Assembly (NCBI RefSeq): GCF_900115735.1
Contig: NZ_FOXO01000034.1
Location: 1 to 36,710 of the forward strand
Length of the DNA stretch: 36,710 nucleotides
Source: Butyrivibrio proteoclasticus
Lineage (GTDB): Bacteria > Bacillota > Clostridia > Lachnospirales > Lachnospiraceae
Direction: 5' to 3'
The position numbers and the translations under genes are program-made. Shown one piece after another: positions 17,917-25,508 of the stretch; the first letter of the stretch is position 1, and every line of letters starts with the position of its first letter. The notes beneath the pieces were generated by a model. It searched no databases. It was not told where the DNA came from and saw only the letters and a program-made list of their open reading frames with translations.

Positions 17917-19440
17917 ATGAAAGGATTAAAGAAATTACTAACAGGAATCCTTGCGGCTACTATGATCATGGGTGCAAGCATAACAGCTTTTGCTCAGGAT
18001 GTCAGTGTAGCAAGTGGTAATGCAAGCATTACAATCAGCAATGCAGCCAAGGGAGAAACTTATGCTATTCATAAGCTCTTTAGTGCAACAGTTACTGGAA
18101 CTGAAGGGGGATCAATTGCTTACACTGGCGATATACCTGATTCATTAAGTGATTATTTTACAAAGGATGCTTATGGCAACATTTCTGCTACAGAGGCAGC
18201 ATACAAGAATGAGACAGAGTTGAGTGCAGATGCCGTAAAGGCAATAAAGGAATGGGCTGAAACTGATACAGCTGTTTACACAGTAGTAAGTGATGGTTCT
18301 ACTCTTAAGTTTAATAACCTTGATTATGGCTACTATGTAGTTGAGACATCACAGGGTGATCAGGCTATCACTGTTAATTCAACAAATCCTAATGCAACAC
18401 TTGTTGATAAGAACTCATCAACACCAAATCTGCTTGAGAAAAAGGTTGATGATGACAATGTTTACATCGGTCAGACAGTAAACTATACAGTAGAGTTTGA
18501 AACATCTAACTATGATGGAGCAGGCGAAGGAGCAAAGCAGATCGTATCTTATACAATCGTTGATACACTTCCAGAGTTCTTAAAGAATGTTACTGTTACA
18601 GATATCACAGTTGATGAAGATGGTGATGCTAAGACAACTAATGATCAGACTAAGTTAGCTGTTACTCAGTTCAATGACAATAAGGAATTAACTATTCCTT
18701 GGGTTGATGGTGCGACAAGTCTTTACAAGAACGGTGCACATGTATTTGTTACTTACTCAGCTGTTGTAACAGAGAAGGCTGCTGTTGATGGAGCTGGCAA
18801 CAAGAATACTGTAGCTCTTAAGTGGACAACAACTGATAACAACCCTCATGAAGATGAGGATAAAAAGGAAGTAACAATCTTTACTTATGCATTTGCTGTA
18901 AAGAAGGTTGATCAGGCAGGAAATGACCTTGCAGGAGCAACATTTATGTTCCCATTCTATGTACAGGCAACTCCTGATGTAGATGGAGCTTATATCTATG
19001 CTGGTAAAACAGCAGGTGAAGGTCTTGTAAATGAGCTTACTACAGCTACAGGTGATACAAAGGCAACTATTATCGTAAAGGGACTTCCTACTGATGAGAA
19101 GGTAGCTATTACTGAGTCTGTAGCACCAAATGGATACAACAGACTTACAGAAGAAATTGAAGTAACACCTGTTAAGACAGGTCAGACAACAACAAAGGCT
19201 TCATGGAAACTTGATAAAGACGGAAATATCGTTGATGGTTCATACACAGAGTCAACAACAGATGTTACTTATGAAAATGAGCTTATCGCTGCAACAGCAA
19301 AGCTGGTAGTTAACAAGACAGGTTCAATCCTTCCATCAACAGGTGGAATAGGAACAACACTTTTCTATATCTTTGGCGGTGTTCTTATTATTGCTGGGGT
19401 AGCATATTTCATCGTTCGTAGAAAAGCTGACGCAGAGTAA
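17917..19440 (+). CDS. LPSTG major pilin, isopeptide-forming fimbrial subunit
   Basis: Probable shaft subunit of the pilus, 507 aa, of the SpaH/EbpB type. Signal peptide at residues 1-26 (MKGLKKLLTGILAATMIMGA...AFA). An N-terminal pilin domain ends near NLLEKKV (about 167-173), whose Lys residues are candidates for the sortase-made link. The D2-type fold follows, then a Cna-B-like domain with the E-box VAITESVAPNGYN near 396-408, supplying the Glu for an internal Lys-Asn bond. Sorting signal LPSTG is at 472-476, then a membrane helix and RRKADAE. The strong AAAGGAGAGG site and the downstream terminator both favour high output of this one protein. Codons are notably regular, as in highly expressed genes. 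Confidence 0.92.
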   Translation: MKGLKKLLTGILAATMIMGASITAFAQDVSVASGNASITISNAAKGETYAIHKLFSATVTGTEGGSIAYTGDIPDSLSDYFTKDAYGNISATEAAYKNETELSADAVKAIKEWAETDTAVYTVVSDGSTLKFNNLDYGYYVVETSQGDQAITVNSTNPNATLVDKNSSTPNLLEKKVDDDNVYIGQTVNYTVEFETSNYDGAGEGAKQIVSYTIVDTLPEFLKNVTVTDITVDEDGDAKTTNDQTKLAVTQFNDNKELTIPWVDGATSLYKNGAHVFVTYSAVVTEKAAVDGAGNKNTVALKWTTTDNNPHEDEDKKEVTIFTYAFAVKKVDQAGNDLAGATFMFPFYVQATPDVDGAYIYAGKTAGEGLVNELTTATGDTKATIIVKGLPTDEKVAITESVAPNGYNRLTEEIEVTPVKTGQTTTKASWKLDKDGNIVDGSYTESTTDVTYENELIAATAKLVVNKTGSILPSTGGIGTTLFYIFGGVLIIAGVAYFIVRRKADAE

Positions 19441-19473
19441 TTTTTTGGGGTATGAAAAAGTTAATATATATTT

Positions 19474-19543
19474 GAATCTTGTAAAAAGGTATCTTTCAGG
19501 GGATGCATCCCCTGAAGGATACGTAAAGATTCGTTTTTTATTT
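19474..19543 (+). terminator. strong intra-operon terminator after major pilin
   Basis: A long hairpin: outer GAATCTT (19474-19480) with AAGATTC (19526-19532), then TATC/GATA, around a 22-base perfect palindrome whose arms are TTCAGGGGAT and ATCCCCTGAA, followed by TTTTTTATTT. It separates abundant pilin message from the sortase and minor-pilin genes, which would be reached only by read-through. Confidence 0.9.
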
Positions 19544-19582
19544 AGGTACTAAGAAATAAAAGAAACTTGGATTGATTTATAG

Positions 19583-20470
19583 ATGAAGAAAAAGAAGGGA
19601 TTAAAGAAACAGCTTCCCAATTTAATATTTGGAGTTATTTTCCTGGTTGGAGTAGCTATTTTTCTTTACCCATCAGTTAGTAATTATGTTAATTCCATTC
19701 ACCAAAGTAGGGCTATTAATTCATATGATGAATCCATATCAACTATGAGTCAGGAAGACTATACAAAGTTCTGGCAGGCAGCATATGAATATAATAAAGA
19801 GCTTGCTGCAAAGCCAATGAACTTTACATTAAGTGATGAAGAATTAACCGAATATAACAAGATATTGGATCCTACCGGAACAGGGGTAATAGGATACATA
19901 GAAATTGAAAATATAGGAGTTAATCTTCCGATATATCATGGAACTGAAGAATCGGTCCTGCAGGTAGGAATTGGACATCTTGAAGGAACATCTTTTCCGA
20001 CAGGGACAAGTTCCACACATGTAGTCTTATCAGGACACAGAGGACTTCCGTCCTCAAGACTATTTACAGATTTGGATCAGATGATAGTAGGAGATACATT
20101 CCTTTTACATATCATGGATCAGACTTTTGCTTATCAGGTTGATAAGATAAGTATAGTGTTACCGGAAGAAGTTACTGGACTGGCAATAGTAGATGGAGAA
20201 GAATACGTCACGCTGGTGACTTGTACGCCCTACGGTGTAAATACTCACAGGCTCCTTGTAAGAGCAAAGCGTGTTGATTATAACGAAGAAACAAAGCTTA
20301 TCGTACCGGCAGATGCAACAAGGTACGGAACACTTATGATAGCTCCTTTTATTGGAGCGCCTATGCTGCTCATTGCATTTATAGTATTTATGGTAATGAC
20401 CAGAAAGCCTAAAGCAAAAAACAGCAAAAAATTGAGGTTGAAGGATGAAAAAACTGACACGAAATCTTAA
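19583..20470 (+). CDS. class C (pilin-polymerising) sortase
   Basis: Membrane transpeptidase of 295 aa that cleaves the LPxTG signals and joins pilin subunits. N-terminal membrane helix near 12-31, a lid region with Asp-Pro at about 96-97 (ILDPTGTGVIGYI), catalytic His in VVLSGHRG (H152), Cys in TLVTCTPYG (C214), and Arg in NTHRLLVR (R223). A second membrane helix follows near 260-275, typical of class C. Start ATG 19583 has only a weak ribosome site. Its last 26 bases overlap the next gene, so translation of the two is probably coupled. Confidence 0.93.
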   Translation: MKKKKGLKKQLPNLIFGVIFLVGVAIFLYPSVSNYVNSIHQSRAINSYDESISTMSQEDYTKFWQAAYEYNKELAAKPMNFTLSDEELTEYNKILDPTGTGVIGYIEIENIGVNLPIYHGTEESVLQVGIGHLEGTSFPTGTSSTHVVLSGHRGLPSSRLFTDLDQMIVGDTFLLHIMDQTFAYQVDKISIVLPEEVTGLAIVDGEEYVTLVTCTPYGVNTHRLLVRAKRVDYNEETKLIVPADATRYGTLMIAPFIGAPMLLIAFIVFMVMTRKPKAKNSKKLRLKDEKTDTKS

Positions 20471-21599
20471 CAGAATAGTGATGTTTGTGGCTGTTTTATT
20501 ATTGATGCTTGGAAGTTTTTCTTTTCCTGTTCAAGCCAGAGATCTGATCGATATGAGCTGGCAGGATAAGGGACAGATGACTTTGCAGTTTAAGTTTGAT
20601 GACAAGTTCCTCGAGGGAATGGAGGTCGATGCATACCTTGTGGCAGATATCAGTGAAAATGGCGAGTTTACACTGATAGATGAACTCAAAGATCAGCCGG
20701 TTACAAACATAAATGATATTACAGATCAAAGTCAGTGGGATTCGATAATTGAAACTATTGAGCCATATGTGTACAGCCATATGAATGTTACTGCGCATGC
20801 GGTTTCCGATGGAAGTGGGGAAGCGCATTTTGATGAACTACATCTTGGTCTTTATATGATAAGAACCAAGACTTTGTATGATCCTGAAGAGGAATGTACA
20901 TATGCTGTTAATACTTTTTTGATCTCAATACCAACAACAGATGCTAATGATACATGGGTGAATCCTGTATATGCGCCTGTTTTAAGGGCAAAGTGCTCAT
21001 GTGAATATCCAAAGACATATGAAATCAGAAAGGTCTGGAAAGACTCTGGAAACGAAGATAAGCGCCCTGCATCTATTAGTGTAGATCTTTATAGAGATGG
21101 TCAGATAGTACAGACGGTAGAACTTGGTGTATCAAATAACTGGTTTTTTACATGGTCAGATTCAGATTTTAGAGATGAATCAGGAAACAGGTCAGCTCAT
21201 AGTTGGACAATAAAGGAAAATATCAGTTCAGATTCAGCTTACACAGTAAGCACGAGCCAGAGTTCATATAATGGTGAAAATAGTAAAGTGATTCTGTTCA
21301 CACTTGAAAATACTTACAATGAGCCGGAAGTGCCGGAGACACCGGATACGCCGGAAACCCCAGATACTCCGGAAACACCGGAGACACCGGATACTCCAGA
21401 GACGCCGGATACACCTGATGCCCCGGGAATACCTGATCTTCCTGAGGTTTTGGGCGCTTTCAGAAATCTTCCTGCAGTACTTGGTGCCAGAAGACTTCCA
21501 CAGACAGGTCAGCTTTGGTGGCCACTTCCTGTTTTGATAATAGCCGGTTTATTTTTTATTATCAAAGGAATCAGAAAAAACAGGAAAAATGCCGGTTGA
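20445..21599 (+). CDS. LPQTG minor/basal pilin with Cna-B domain and Pro-rich stalk
   Basis: Exported, wall-anchored protein of 384 aa. Signal peptide 1-32 (ending FPVQARD). An N-terminal pilin-like domain includes LGLYMIRTKT. A Cna-B domain begins at YEIRKVWKDSGNEDKRP (about 193) and ends near 290. A Pro/Thr/Glu/Asp repeat (PETPDTPE units, about 293-326) is typical of wall-spanning segments near the base of pili. Sorting signal LPQTG at 351-355, membrane helix, then KGIRKNRKNAG. The duplicated motif VLGAFRNLPAVLGARR just before the signal is odd. By analogy with SpaB/FctB, the Pro-rich stalk and small size suggest the wall-linked base subunit. Confidence 0.85.
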   Translation: MKKLTRNLNRIVMFVAVLLLMLGSFSFPVQARDLIDMSWQDKGQMTLQFKFDDKFLEGMEVDAYLVADISENGEFTLIDELKDQPVTNINDITDQSQWDSIIETIEPYVYSHMNVTAHAVSDGSGEAHFDELHLGLYMIRTKTLYDPEEECTYAVNTFLISIPTTDANDTWVNPVYAPVLRAKCSCEYPKTYEIRKVWKDSGNEDKRPASISVDLYRDGQIVQTVELGVSNNWFFTWSDSDFRDESGNRSAHSWTIKENISSDSAYTVSTSQSSYNGENSKVILFTLENTYNEPEVPETPDTPETPDTPETPETPDTPETPDTPDAPGIPDLPEVLGAFRNLPAVLGARRLPQTGQLWWPLPVLIIAGLFFIIKGIRKNRKNAG

Positions 21600-21643
21600 C
21601 AGATAATATGGCCGGATTTAGTATGTGTATGTAATCAATGTTG

Positions 21644-21678
21644 ATTGCACCTTGTGGTTGAACACAGGGTGCAATTTT
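21644..21678 (+). terminator. terminator of pilus operon
   Basis: ATTGCACC-T-TGTG (21644-21656) pairs with CACA-G-GGTGCAAT (21663-21675), loop GTTGAA, then TTTTG. Confidence 0.85.
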
Positions 21679-21713
21679 GCATATTAAAGTATGACATCTT
21701 GAACTAAATTCCA

Positions 21714-21863
21714 GAAATCCGCATATACTGCGGATTTCGTGAGAATATGAGTGAAGAGTCAACCAAGCCTCATCGACGAAGTCGATTTAAATTGGCTTGG
21801 TTGATGCATTCTTGAATTGTTGATTCAAGAATGTATGCATTCTTGAACTTTATGTTCAAGAAT
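21714..21863. repeat. second tandem array of perfect hairpins
   Basis: Four consecutive inverted repeats fill most of the gap. H1 21714-21738: GAAATCCGCA/TGCGGATTTC. H2 21759-21804: TCAACCAAGCC/GGCTTGGTTGA with ATCGAC-GAA-GTCGAT inside. H3 21807-21833: CATTCTTGAAT/ATTCAAGAATG. H4 21839-21863: ATTCTTGAAC/GTTCAAGAAT. H3 and H4 share an arm sequence but differ in loop and innermost pairs in a compensated way. Only AT-rich sequence with a promoter lies between the array and the next gene. Confidence 0.75.
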
Positions 21864-21898
21864 ATATGACATTGGTAAATGTATAAAAGAAACAATTT

Positions 21899-21907
21899 TG
21901 ATATAAT
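21899..21907 (+). promoter_or_regulatory. extended -10 promoter
   Basis: TGATATAAT is an extended -10, located 28 bases before the TSCPD gene. No -35 at standard spacing. Confidence 0.45.
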
Positions 21908-21934
21908 GATTATAGAGAGAAGAGGTAATAAGTA

Positions 21935-22183
21935 ATGATATATAAGACCAAAGGCACATGTTCGACACAGATTGATATAGAGCTTAAAGGAGACACAATT
22001 GGTGCAGTAAAGTTTACAAATGGATGCAACGGTAACCTTCAGGGCATTTCCAAACTTGTAGAGGGAATGAAGTGCGAAGATGCTATAGCAAAGCTTCGTG
22101 GCATAAAGTGTGGATTTAAGAATACATCATGCCCTGATCAGCTTTCATATGCGATTGAAGAGGCGATGAAGCAGAATGCATAA
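21935..22183 (+). CDS. TSCPD domain protein (TIGR03905 type)
   Basis: Protein of 82 aa made of a single TSCPD domain. It has Cys in GTCSTQI, the NGCNGNLQGISKLVEGM segment, and the family-naming TSCPDQLS near 68-75. The domain is also found at the C-terminus of some ribonucleotide reductases; the free-standing form has no settled role. The paired Cys residues suggest metal or nucleic-acid binding. GAGGTAATAAGTA precedes the ATG. Its last 8 bases overlap the start of the sortase gene, so the two are co-translated, an unexpected pairing. Confidence 0.85.
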   Translation: MIYKTKGTCSTQIDIELKGDTIGAVKFTNGCNGNLQGISKLVEGMKCEDAIAKLRGIKCGFKNTSCPDQLSYAIEEAMKQNA

Positions 22184-22820
22184 AAATCATGCTGGCTATA
22201 CTTACATTTTGATTGGTTCTGCTCTTATTTTTATAGCAGTTTTCCTGTTAAAACATAACCTTGATGAATCATCAAAAGCAGGTATTGCTTCGGACGAAAT
22301 GCTAGAGGGCGTCATTGAGCAGATGCCTGGCGTGGTATTGGATAATTTATCAGGAGAAATGCCTGTAGTAGATGTGGATGGACACAGCTTTGTTGGAACA
22401 CTGGAGATTCCTTCTTTGGAGCTTCTTTTACCTGTTCAGAGCTCATGGAGTCAGGAAGATGCCAAGTATGCCGTCTGCAGATATGAGGGCAGCATGTATG
22501 ATGATGATCTTATTATAGCCGGACATAATTATACTGAGCACTTTGGTAATCTGAGCAGTCTCACATCGGGGGATATGGTTATAGTTACTGATATGAACGG
22601 TTTGAGTAAGTACTACGAAGTTACCAATATGGAGACTCTTGGAGCTTATGACGTAGAAAAAATGGAAGCCGGTGATTGGGATCTGACTCTTTTTACCTGT
22701 ACACTTGGTGGCGCAAACCGCGTAACAATAAGGTGCGAGTCAGTAGGAAAGTATAGTGAGACGGGGGCAGTGCCTGACGTTTTGGATGCTGCCAAAAAGA
22801 GTAAACATATCAGAAAATAA
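22176..22820 (+). CDS. second sortase, class D/B-like single-helix type
   Basis: Cysteine transpeptidase of 214 aa with one N-terminal membrane helix (about 8-26) and no C-terminal helix, unlike the class C enzyme in the pilus operon. Catalytic His is in IIAGHNYTEHFGNL (H117), Cys in LTLFTCTLGG (C175), and Arg in NRVTIRC (R182). The TLFTCT and AGHNY contexts fit class D or related housekeeping-type sortases. It could attach the finished pilus, or other LPxTG proteins, to the wall. It is separated from the pilus operon by a terminator and hairpin array, so it is independently expressed. Confidence 0.85.
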   Translation: MHKNHAGYTYILIGSALIFIAVFLLKHNLDESSKAGIASDEMLEGVIEQMPGVVLDNLSGEMPVVDVDGHSFVGTLEIPSLELLLPVQSSWSQEDAKYAVCRYEGSMYDDDLIIAGHNYTEHFGNLSSLTSGDMVIVTDMNGLSKYYEVTNMETLGAYDVEKMEAGDWDLTLFTCTLGGANRVTIRCESVGKYSETGAVPDVLDAAKKSKHIRK

Positions 22821-22893
22821 GTAATAATGCTTTAGCTTTTATGCAGAATTGCCGATAACCTTACTGTAATGTTATAGAGTATTAATAGAAATT

Positions 22894-22920
22894 TTAGCAC
22901 TCTCACCTAGACAGTGCTAA
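22894..22920 (+). promoter_or_regulatory. CIRCE operator (HrcA binding site)
   Basis: TTAGCACTC, nine bases, CAGTGCTAA. The consensus is TTAGCACTC-N9-GAGTGCTAA, so 17 of 18 arm bases match with exact spacing. The right arm overlaps the -35 of the promoter at 22908-22936. HrcA repressor is the known partner of this site in Firmicutes. Confidence 0.85.
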
Positions 22921-22936
22921 TTCTTAGATATATAAT
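22908..22936 (+). promoter_or_regulatory. sigma-A promoter of mecA
   Basis: TAGACA (22908-22913), 17-base spacer, TATAAT (22931-22936). The -35 lies inside the CIRCE inverted repeat, the arrangement expected for steric repression. Confidence 0.75.
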
Positions 22937-22986
22937 TACAGTACAAAAAATGGAGAAATGTATCCAAAGAGAGGAGATGATGCGTA

Positions 22987-23760
22987 ATGATTATAGTAAA
23001 AATGAATGCAACCACAGTAGAATGCAGTATTGCGGCATCAGAACTTCATGAAATTGGTCTTACTCCTGAAGCAGTTATAGAAGGTGCTGAAAACACCACT
23101 TCGTTTTTTGCACAACTCAACAAGGAAGTTGGGGCTCAGCTTGATTATGATCCTGAGACAGAGGTCATGATGATGAGCAAGAATATGATGATGGATGGAA
23201 GTGTGCGCATCTTTGCAGTTAAGATGAGCAATGAAGATATTCAGAAAGCAACAGACCGTATTCGCGGAGCAGCCGATACTATCCTTAAAATGCTGACTCA
23301 GGAGAAGGTGGATGACATCAAAGCCAAGACTGGCAGGGAAAAGGGTGTCGCGCTTAATGAAGTTATTACAAATTTGACTGATACAATCAATAAGATATAC
23401 GGCAAGGATGACTTCATATCATCAGCAGCGGAGCAGCCTACAACAAGTTATCAGCCTCTTTCAGAGTATGCCAGATATATGATGGAATTTGATAACTTTG
23501 ATGAAGTAAAGAGATTTTCCAAGGTTGTTCAAAAGCTTCCAATAGTGGACTCAAGCCTATACAAATATGAGGACCGATATTATCTTATTGCAGGACTTAT
23601 GTCAGCTAATGAGAGTATTATCTATGATATGAGGAGAGCGGGAGTTGAGTATTCCGAGCTGCTTATGGTTAATTCTCCTGAAGCTATGGTTGTAGAGGAA
23701 CATGGTGAGAGACTTATAGCAGAGGACGCGATTGTACATCTGGCGGATCTTGCCAGATGA
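22987..23760 (+). CDS. mecA: MecA-like adaptor protein
   Basis: Adaptor that delivers substrates to the Clp ATPase (ClpC) protease in Firmicutes. The chain is 257 aa. An N-terminal substrate-binding domain of about 80 residues (MIIVKMNATTVECSIAASEL...FFAQLNKEVG) is followed by a variable linker. The C-terminal ClpC-binding domain begins FDNFDEVKRFSKVVQKLP and contains SSLYKYEDRYYLI, the diagnostic MecA segment. Upstream AGAGAGGAG provides the ribosome site. Its promoter carries a CIRCE operator, placing it with chaperone genes under heat-shock control, which suits a proteolysis adaptor. Confidence 0.85.
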   Translation: MIIVKMNATTVECSIAASELHEIGLTPEAVIEGAENTTSFFAQLNKEVGAQLDYDPETEVMMMSKNMMMDGSVRIFAVKMSNEDIQKATDRIRGAADTILKMLTQEKVDDIKAKTGREKGVALNEVITNLTDTINKIYGKDDFISSAAEQPTTSYQPLSEYARYMMEFDNFDEVKRFSKVVQKLPIVDSSLYKYEDRYYLIAGLMSANESIIYDMRRAGVEYSELLMVNSPEAMVVEEHGERLIAEDAIVHLADLAR

Positions 23761-23798
23761 ATAGATGCTTTTGGCGACTGAAGATTTAAGGACTTGAT

Positions 23799-24596
23799 AT
23801 GAAAGCGGAATTTACAGTATTTAATTTTTCGGGTATTTATGATAAAGAGAGCTTTTATCGAAGAGATAAAGGCTCTTCATTTTGTGGAAAAGTACTTGAT
23901 TTAAAAGATATCTCGGGGACAAACTGTCTTTGCGATGACGGGACAATGGCTGATATTAAAAAAGTTATAGCAGATGCTGAGTCAGTGCATTTTATTGATT
24001 CAGGTAATTATCACTATATGTCAGCTCTTATGCTGGAAATGGTAAAAGAGCCGTTTTCGCTTGTGGTGCTGGATCATCATCCTGATATGCAGCCATCCAT
24101 GTTTGGGGATATTCTTTCCTGTGGGAGTTGGGTAAAGGATGTTCTTGATAATAATCCAAATGTTCGTGACGTGCATATTATCGGGGCAGATAGAAAGCTT
24201 GTTGAAGAGCTTGACGAGTCTGATAGGCATAAAGTTCATTTCTATGATAGAGAAGAAGTGGTAGTGTCTGCTATAGGTTCGAATTCATGCGAGCAGGGCT
24301 TTGTGATCAAACTTCCGGAAACGGATTATCCGGTCTATTTTTCGCTTGATAAAGATATCATAGCAAAAGAGTGTCTTGAAACCAATTGGGATCAGGGTGA
24401 GTTTGCTGATTTAGAGGTTTTAGAGTTTACAAGAGCTCTTTTGAAAGAAAAAAATGTAATTGGAGTAGATATTTGTGGCGAGTGTGCACTTGATCAGGAA
24501 GGAATTGATTTTGAAAAAGAAGTAGCTAAAAATGATCAGTTTAATCGGGCTATACTCGAATTGATAATTACAAATCATAGTGTGAATGTTAACTAA
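23799..24596 (+). CDS. arginase-family (ureohydrolase fold) protein
   Basis: Protein of 265 aa with the metal-binding spacing of the arginase superfamily: LVVLDHHPDMQP (Asp-His cluster, about 88-99), YFSLDKDII (about 185-193), and VIGVDICGE near 226-234. The first canonical metal motif (GGDHS) is replaced by SVHFIDSGNYHYMSAL, so this is a divergent member. The substrate is unknown; guanidino or acetylated amine hydrolysis is only the fold's general chemistry. It lies 38 bases after mecA on the same strand, so it may share the CIRCE-controlled transcript. A terminator follows. Confidence 0.75.
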   Translation: MKAEFTVFNFSGIYDKESFYRRDKGSSFCGKVLDLKDISGTNCLCDDGTMADIKKVIADAESVHFIDSGNYHYMSALMLEMVKEPFSLVVLDHHPDMQPSMFGDILSCGSWVKDVLDNNPNVRDVHIIGADRKLVEELDESDRHKVHFYDREEVVVSAIGSNSCEQGFVIKLPETDYPVYFSLDKDIIAKECLETNWDQGEFADLEVLEFTRALLKEKNVIGVDICGECALDQEGIDFEKEVAKNDQFNRAILELIITNHSVNVN

Positions 24597-24614
24597 ATAT
24601 AGTATAATGTTCCT

Positions 24615-24643
24615 AGACTCTCCTTTTGGAGTAGTCTTATTTA
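24615..24643 (+). terminator. intrinsic terminator
   Basis: AGACT-CTCC (24615-24623), loop TTTT, GGAG-T-AGTCT (24628-24637) with one bulged T, then TTATTTAT. It follows the arginase-family gene; a TATAAT at 24603-24608 just before it may be a coincidental or overlapping -10. Confidence 0.7.
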
Positions 24644-24664
24644 TATTAACAGCGTGGAGGAAAT

Positions 24665-24997
24665 ATGGAAAAGAGATTCAGAGATTATTTAAGGCATCTT
24701 GAGAAATTAGATTTTGAAGTGCTTTCTGAAGATGAGATTTTTTCAGAAAGAGAGGGGATAGTGATGCAGGTAACCGTCCTTCATCAGGAACTTATGAGGA
24801 CGCTCACTGCAATGATAGGTTTTCTTACCTGTGCCAGTATTTTCCTTGCAGTTGGATTTGTGAATTTCTTTTTTGTGAGTTTTATATGTGCAGTAGTTTT
24901 TACAGTTGCTTCAGTAGTTTGTGCAATACATTACAAGGATATCTCCGATGTTATGAAAAAAATGTATTTTTACATAGATAAGTTGACGAGGCTTTGA
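24665..24997 (+). CDS. small two-helix membrane protein, unknown
   Basis: Protein of 110 aa. The N-terminal 50 residues are charged (RDYLRHLEKLDFEVLSEDEIF). Then come two adjacent hydrophobic helices (about 52-72 and 74-93) and a charged C-terminus. GTGGAGG lies 5-6 bases before the ATG. I recognise no family. It is the last native gene before the IS30 element, whose left flank begins 11 bases after the stop, so any original terminator may have been displaced. Confidence 0.6.
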   Translation: MEKRFRDYLRHLEKLDFEVLSEDEIFSEREGIVMQVTVLHQELMRTLTAMIGFLTCASIFLAVGFVNFFFVSFICAVVFTVASVVCAIHYKDISDVMKKMYFYIDKLTRL

Positions 24998-25008
24998 AAA
25001 TCTAAAAA

Positions 25009-25022
25009 AAACTAAAAAAATG
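25009..25022 (+). repeat. 14-bp direct repeat flanking IS30 element, left copy
   Basis: AAACTAAAAAAATG, identical to 26944-26957 on the other side of the element. It could be a target duplication, though IS30-family duplications are usually 2-4 bp, so chance in A-rich sequence or a copied end is also possible. Confidence 0.55.
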
Positions 25023-25123
25023 ATTGAATGAATAGTTAAATTCCGCATGTAAAAGTAAATTCCATACTGAAGACTAAATTCAGCTTTTTAGAGGGTTTGA
25101 CATATTTTGTCAGACCCTTTATT

Positions 25124-25214
25124 GTGGAATTTAGCCACTTATGCATTTGCTAAAATAAAAAAGAGTATGCGGTCGCTGACAACTGGAATTGGGTTCTGCA
25201 AGACTAAATTCCAC
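25124..25214. repeat. nested inverted repeat inside the IS30 element
   Basis: GTGGAATTTAG (25124-25134) and CTAAATTCCAC (25204-25214) are perfect inverted repeats and match the element's terminal motif. They enclose 69 bases, as if a small derivative of the same ends had been captured. Confidence 0.55.
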
Positions 25215-25508
25215 TTATCTCGTGGTGAACATATGGTGGTCTCGTCCGCAGATTTCTTTCAAATTTTGTAATGCTTAGTGGCTTTTGTATTTATGTATTG
25301 GCACCGTCCGCCACCCTTGACAGGCACCTGAAGAAACGCTTCGCAGCCGTTGCCGATGATGAGGAACTCAGGAACAGCTTCAATAGCTTCATCGTCGGAA
25401 TGAGCATTGTAGCGTTTCTTCAGGCACCTATCAAGGGCACAGCCTCGCAGGAGCGAGGTGGCTGCTTTAACTGCCTCTGACTCAGAATCTAGGAACAGCT
25501 TTTGAGCT

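Noticed and set aside
25271..25480. Plus-strand 69-aa frame
   Set aside because: It is antisense to the more protein-like minus-strand frame, has no ribosome site and lies in the non-coding part of the IS30 element.
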